DNA from: Candidatus Pacearchaeota archaeon
GTDB taxonomy: Archaea; Nanobdellota; Nanobdellia; Pacearchaeales; GW2011-AR1
Direction: 5' to 3'
Length of the DNA: 8,153 nt
NCBI GenBank assembly: GCA_003694055.1
Contig: RFLC01000030.1
Location: 1 to 8,153 of the forward strand
A program made the translations under genes and the position numbers. Positions 5,913-8,153 of this stretch are shown in pieces. Below the pieces are notes generated by a model. It worked only from the letters and a program-made list of their open reading frames with translations, made no database searches and was not told where the DNA came from. Position 1 is the first letter of the stretch; each line of letters begins with the position of its first letter.

Positions 5913-7447
5913 CAGCTAAACTCAAGCAAAGTTTTTGGAGTTTTCTGACTTTCCTTGAGCTCCTCTTTAATTTTCGTTATTGTGCGATACATTTTCCTTT
6001 CTCGCGCGCGTGCAGCGTAGTGGTGAGCAACATCGCGAGTGTTGGTCGTGACAAGTATGACGAGCGAGCCGGGCGAGAGGCGAGCAGTGCGCCCTTCGCG
6101 CTGAATTTTTCTTATTGCAGACGGGATTGGCTCGTAAAACACAACCAGATTTACCTCTGCAATATCCAAACCCTCTTCGCCAATTGAGGTTGAGACCAAG
6201 CAATTTATCTCTCCTTTGTTTAACTTATCAATTATCTCTTTTTGCTCTTTTTGGGTTAAGCCGCCATTGTTTCTTTTCGCTTGCCCGAAAAACTTTTCTG
6301 CTTTCAAGTAGGGCAGTTTCTTCAGCTCTTTCAATATTCGCAACGCGCTGTCTCTGTACTGAGTGAACACTATTGCCTTTGTGTTTTTATCGTCGGAAAA
6401 ACGCTCATCTAAAATCTCCACGAGCTTGCTAACTTTTGGATGCTCTTTGCCCATTTCAATTAACTCATTAACTTTTCTGAGCGCAAGCTGGAACTCTGGA
6501 AATCTAGTTAGAGTTTGCACTGCTTTTGAGGTCTTCTTTTTTGCGTCGCTTGCCAAGTTTGACAGATAGTCATGCAAGCTCTTTAGAGTTTGGGTTTCAA
6601 GCAACTCAAGCGCATGGGAAATCTTGATTGCTTGCGCTGTGAGTGAGATTGCAGAAAGATATGATTTGTTTCCTTGCCTGATGCCGTTGATTAGTTTTGA
6701 CTGCAACTCAAGCAGCGTGATTTTGTTAACTGGGCCGTAAATCAAGTTTCTTCTCTGAATCTCGTCGACGCGCGAGTCATAAATTTTTTTCAAAAGTTGT
6801 TTGATTTCCAGGAATTCTGGGGGGAATTCAACAACTACCTTCGTAAAGTCTCGATGTTGCAGGTATTTCTTTACTTCTGGCGACTCGCGAGTCCGGATTT
6901 CAATCTCTTCCACGCTCAAATGCTCGCAAATCTCTCTGACTTTTTCTGGCTCATGACCTGGAGAGGCTGTCAGTCCTAAAACGCGTTGGTTTTTTGCTTG
7001 CTCTTTGTATGCGCGGACGACTTTCGTGTAATCGTAGTTTTTCAAACACCTGTGCGCTTCGTCGATAACTAGCAGGGAGATGTTGGCGAGGTTGTAAAGT
7101 CCTTTGTCCAGGTCGTTCGCAACGCACTGAGGTGTGGAGAAGATTATTCTGCACTCGTTAAACAACCTTTGGCGCTCTTTCGGCTTAACCATTCCTGTAA
7201 ACAAGCACATTTTCTCCTCGACAGCTAGGTTTTTCTTAAAACTGCTGAGGTGTTGTTCAACTAACGGCTTAGTTGGAGCGAGGAAGAGAACTTTTGAGTC
7301 CGGAAATTTTTCTAAACGTTCCACAGCCAGCATCAAAGCAATTAGCGTTTTTCCTAGCCCTGTTGGGAGCACTACGAGTGTGTTTTTTTGCTTCGCGGTA
7401 TTGAAAATGCTTTGTTGGTATTCGCGCGGAGAGATTTTTATCTTCAT
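5912..7447 (-). CDS. hef: Hef/FANCM-type superfamily 2 DNA helicase
   Basis: This 511-aa helicase corresponds to the N-terminal half of archaeal Hef and to eukaryotic FANCM/Mph1, which remodel stalled forks and junctions. Motifs in order: REYQQ (8-12), Walker A LPTGLGKT (27-34), Ia LAPTKPLVEQH (56-66), Ib STPQ (104-107), DEAH (129-132), TAS (160-162), IV AIVFTQYRDSA, V STSIGEEGLDI and VI QREGRTAR (449-456). The roughly 200-residue stretch between the two RecA-like domains contains the helical insert that distinguishes Hef and FANCM. The ATG at 7447 is chosen over the TTG at 7474: it lies one base after the stop of the M50-like gene (TAGaATG) and gives the normal start MKIKISPREYQ. The chain stops shortly after motif VI with KTPKTLLEFS, so the nuclease is a separate gene. 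Confidence 0.93.
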   Translation of the reverse strand: MKIKISPREYQQSIFNTAKQKNTLVVLPTGLGKTLIALMLAVERLEKFPDSKVLFLAPTKPLVEQHLSSFKKNLAVEEKMCLFTGMVKPKERQRLFNECRIIFSTPQCVANDLDKGLYNLANISLLVIDEAHRCLKNYDYTKVVRAYKEQAKNQRVLGLTASPGHEPEKVREICEHLSVEEIEIRTRESPEVKKYLQHRDFTKVVVEFPPEFLEIKQLLKKIYDSRVDEIQRRNLIYGPVNKITLLELQSKLINGIRQGNKSYLSAISLTAQAIKISHALELLETQTLKSLHDYLSNLASDAKKKTSKAVQTLTRFPEFQLALRKVNELIEMGKEHPKVSKLVEILDERFSDDKNTKAIVFTQYRDSALRILKELKKLPYLKAEKFFGQAKRNNGGLTQKEQKEIIDKLNKGEINCLVSTSIGEEGLDIAEVNLVVFYEPIPSAIRKIQREGRTARLSPGSLVILVTTNTRDVAHHYAARARERKMYRTITKIKEELKESQKTPKTLLEFS

Positions 7448-7448
7448 T

Positions 7449-8090
7449 CTAAACAAGCGATGCAACCATGGCAAGGAAAAGCGCGATTATTGCCAGTGCG
7501 CTCCACAAGATTCTGTTGCCGAAAAAGATTTGCGTTCCGTCGAGTTTTGATATCGGAATAAGGTTCCAAAATGCGTAGTAAACCGACATTTTGAACAAGA
7601 GGGTGTCGTTTAGCATGTAAGCAAGAGCTGCAACTAGAAAGCAAGTAACAATTCCCGAGGCTCCAATGAGAGCGTTGTGCCATTCTGTCATTTTTGTAAA
7701 GCTGTAGTAACCAAAACGGCGAGAAGCTCGGTACTTTAACGGGCGAGTTTCGTATGTGAGCAATGGAACGACAAATGCTTTTCCTAGAGAGATGAGCGTG
7801 AAAATGAATGGGACTATCAGGCCAAGAGGCATTGGGCTAGTGAAGCGTTGCTTGGGTTGGAAGCCAAACCTCTCTAAATGCCAAATCCTATGCTCAACAG
7901 ATGCATCATAGAAATACGCGACGAGTTTTCTAACAAAAGCGAAAACGAGCACGAGAAAGAATGAGAAAAGCATTGCCCTTGACAATGCGCTGTAATTTCC
8001 AGAGTAAACGAACTGCGTGCCGAACACAACGAACAAGACTATAACTGCAACAATAAGATGAGCAATCTCAGTGCGGTTTATTTCGTCCAT
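7449..8090 (-). CDS. Site-2 protease (M50)-like membrane protein lacking HExxH
   Basis: This 213-aa protein has about five hydrophobic segments (near 9-29, 39-58, 86-110, 140-163, 190-212). It ends with NLIPISKLDGTQIFFGN (176-192), which matches the NxxPxxxLDG motif of M50 intramembrane proteases, whose Asp (here D184) is a zinc ligand. The zinc-binding HExxH that should stand before KLVAYFY is replaced by FAFVR (about 50-54), so two metal ligands and the catalytic Glu are gone. H67 and H71 in VEHRIWHLER lie nearby but do not form HExxH. It is therefore probably an inactive relative with a structural or chaperone-like role, or a subfamily with a changed metal site. It heads the operon with helicase and nuclease. 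The start is supported by a TATA box about 25 nt upstream. Confidence 0.72.
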   Translation of the reverse strand: MDEINRTEIAHLIVAVIVLFVVFGTQFVYSGNYSALSRAMLFSFFLVLVFAFVRKLVAYFYDASVEHRIWHLERFGFQPKQRFTSPMPLGLIVPFIFTLISLGKAFVVPLLTYETRPLKYRASRRFGYYSFTKMTEWHNALIGASGIVTCFLVAALAYMLNDTLLFKMSVYYAFWNLIPISKLDGTQIFFGNRILWSALAIIALFLAMVASLV

Positions 8091-8111
8091 AAATCTAGTT
8101 TGCGTGAGAAT

Positions 8112-8119
8112 TATATAAA
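8112..8119 (-). promoter_or_regulatory. TATA box of the M50-like/Hef operon
   Basis: On the minus strand TTTATATA is centred about 25 nt before the ATG at 8090, consistent with a leaderless mRNA covering the M50-like, helicase and nuclease genes. The overlapping TTATATAA (8111-8118) is palindromic, and could also serve the plus strand, where an ATG occurs at 8151. Confidence 0.6.
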
Positions 8120-8153
8120 CTTTTGCTGTCTCAAACCAAACTAAGTTGAGATG

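Noticed and set aside
7448..7474. A helicase start at TTG 7474
   Set aside because: It adds nine residues unlike the family and overlaps the M50-like gene; ATG 7447 sits one base after that gene's stop.
7449..8090. An active site-2 protease
   Set aside because: No HExxH exists anywhere in the chain; only the LDG motif remains.
1..8153. CRISPR arrays, tRNA or rRNA genes, insertion sequences
   Set aside because: No regularly spaced direct repeats, cloverleaf sequence, transposase motifs or terminal inverted repeats were found by eye, and coding genes fill nearly all the window.

Overview
The window looks archaeal. It encodes an archaeal-type HerA/DUF87 ATPase, the two halves of the archaeal fork-repair protein Hef (a FANCM-like helicase and an XPF/ERCC4 nuclease), a 2H-family RNA phosphodiesterase (ThpR), and an anchored surface protein with a glycosylation-sequon cluster and tandem Cys-rich repeats. 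Four transcription units have an A/T-only TATA-like octamer centred about 25 nt before the start codon, which is the architecture of leaderless archaeal transcripts. Split Hef, a Cys-repeat surface protein and many small unknown genes would suit a euryarchaeal or DPANN-type lineage. That placement is an inference; the window has no rRNA or other taxonomic marker.

Layout, left to right. (1) The 3' end of a multi-spanning membrane protein gene (+) runs in from the left edge. It converges on a two-gene unit on the minus strand (an 80-aa and a 348-aa protein, both unrecognised), and the two units share a palindromic CTAG as their stop codons. (2) Upstream of that pair on the minus strand lie a HerA-like hexameric ATPase and, before it, a membrane-anchored OB-fold protein. 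(3) A 39-nt divergent intergenic region with a palindromic TATA box starts a plus-strand pair: a Cys-rich surface protein and thpR, separated by one base. (4) Convergent to thpR, and overlapping its end by 17 nt, is a tightly packed minus-strand operon read from the right: an inactive-looking site-2-protease (M50) relative, then the Hef-type helicase (1-nt gap), then the ERCC4-HhH nuclease (1-nt overlap, TGATG). Its promoter lies in the gap at the right edge, where an ATG on the plus strand may begin a further divergent gene.

How the genes fit together: the helicase and nuclease almost certainly act together on stalled forks or branched DNA, as the two parts of Hef do. ThpR acts on RNA 2',3'-cyclic phosphates. 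The HerA-like ATPase could pump or remodel DNA, but no NurA nuclease is visible beside it. The most unusual points are the split Hef operon headed by a membrane protein that has lost the HExxH zinc site, the tandem six-cysteine surface repeats, the unexplained 80/348-aa overlapping gene pair, and the uniform leaderless promoter spacing. No RNA genes, CRISPR arrays, insertion sequences or attachment sites were seen, and no gene-free stretch exceeds about 100 nt.
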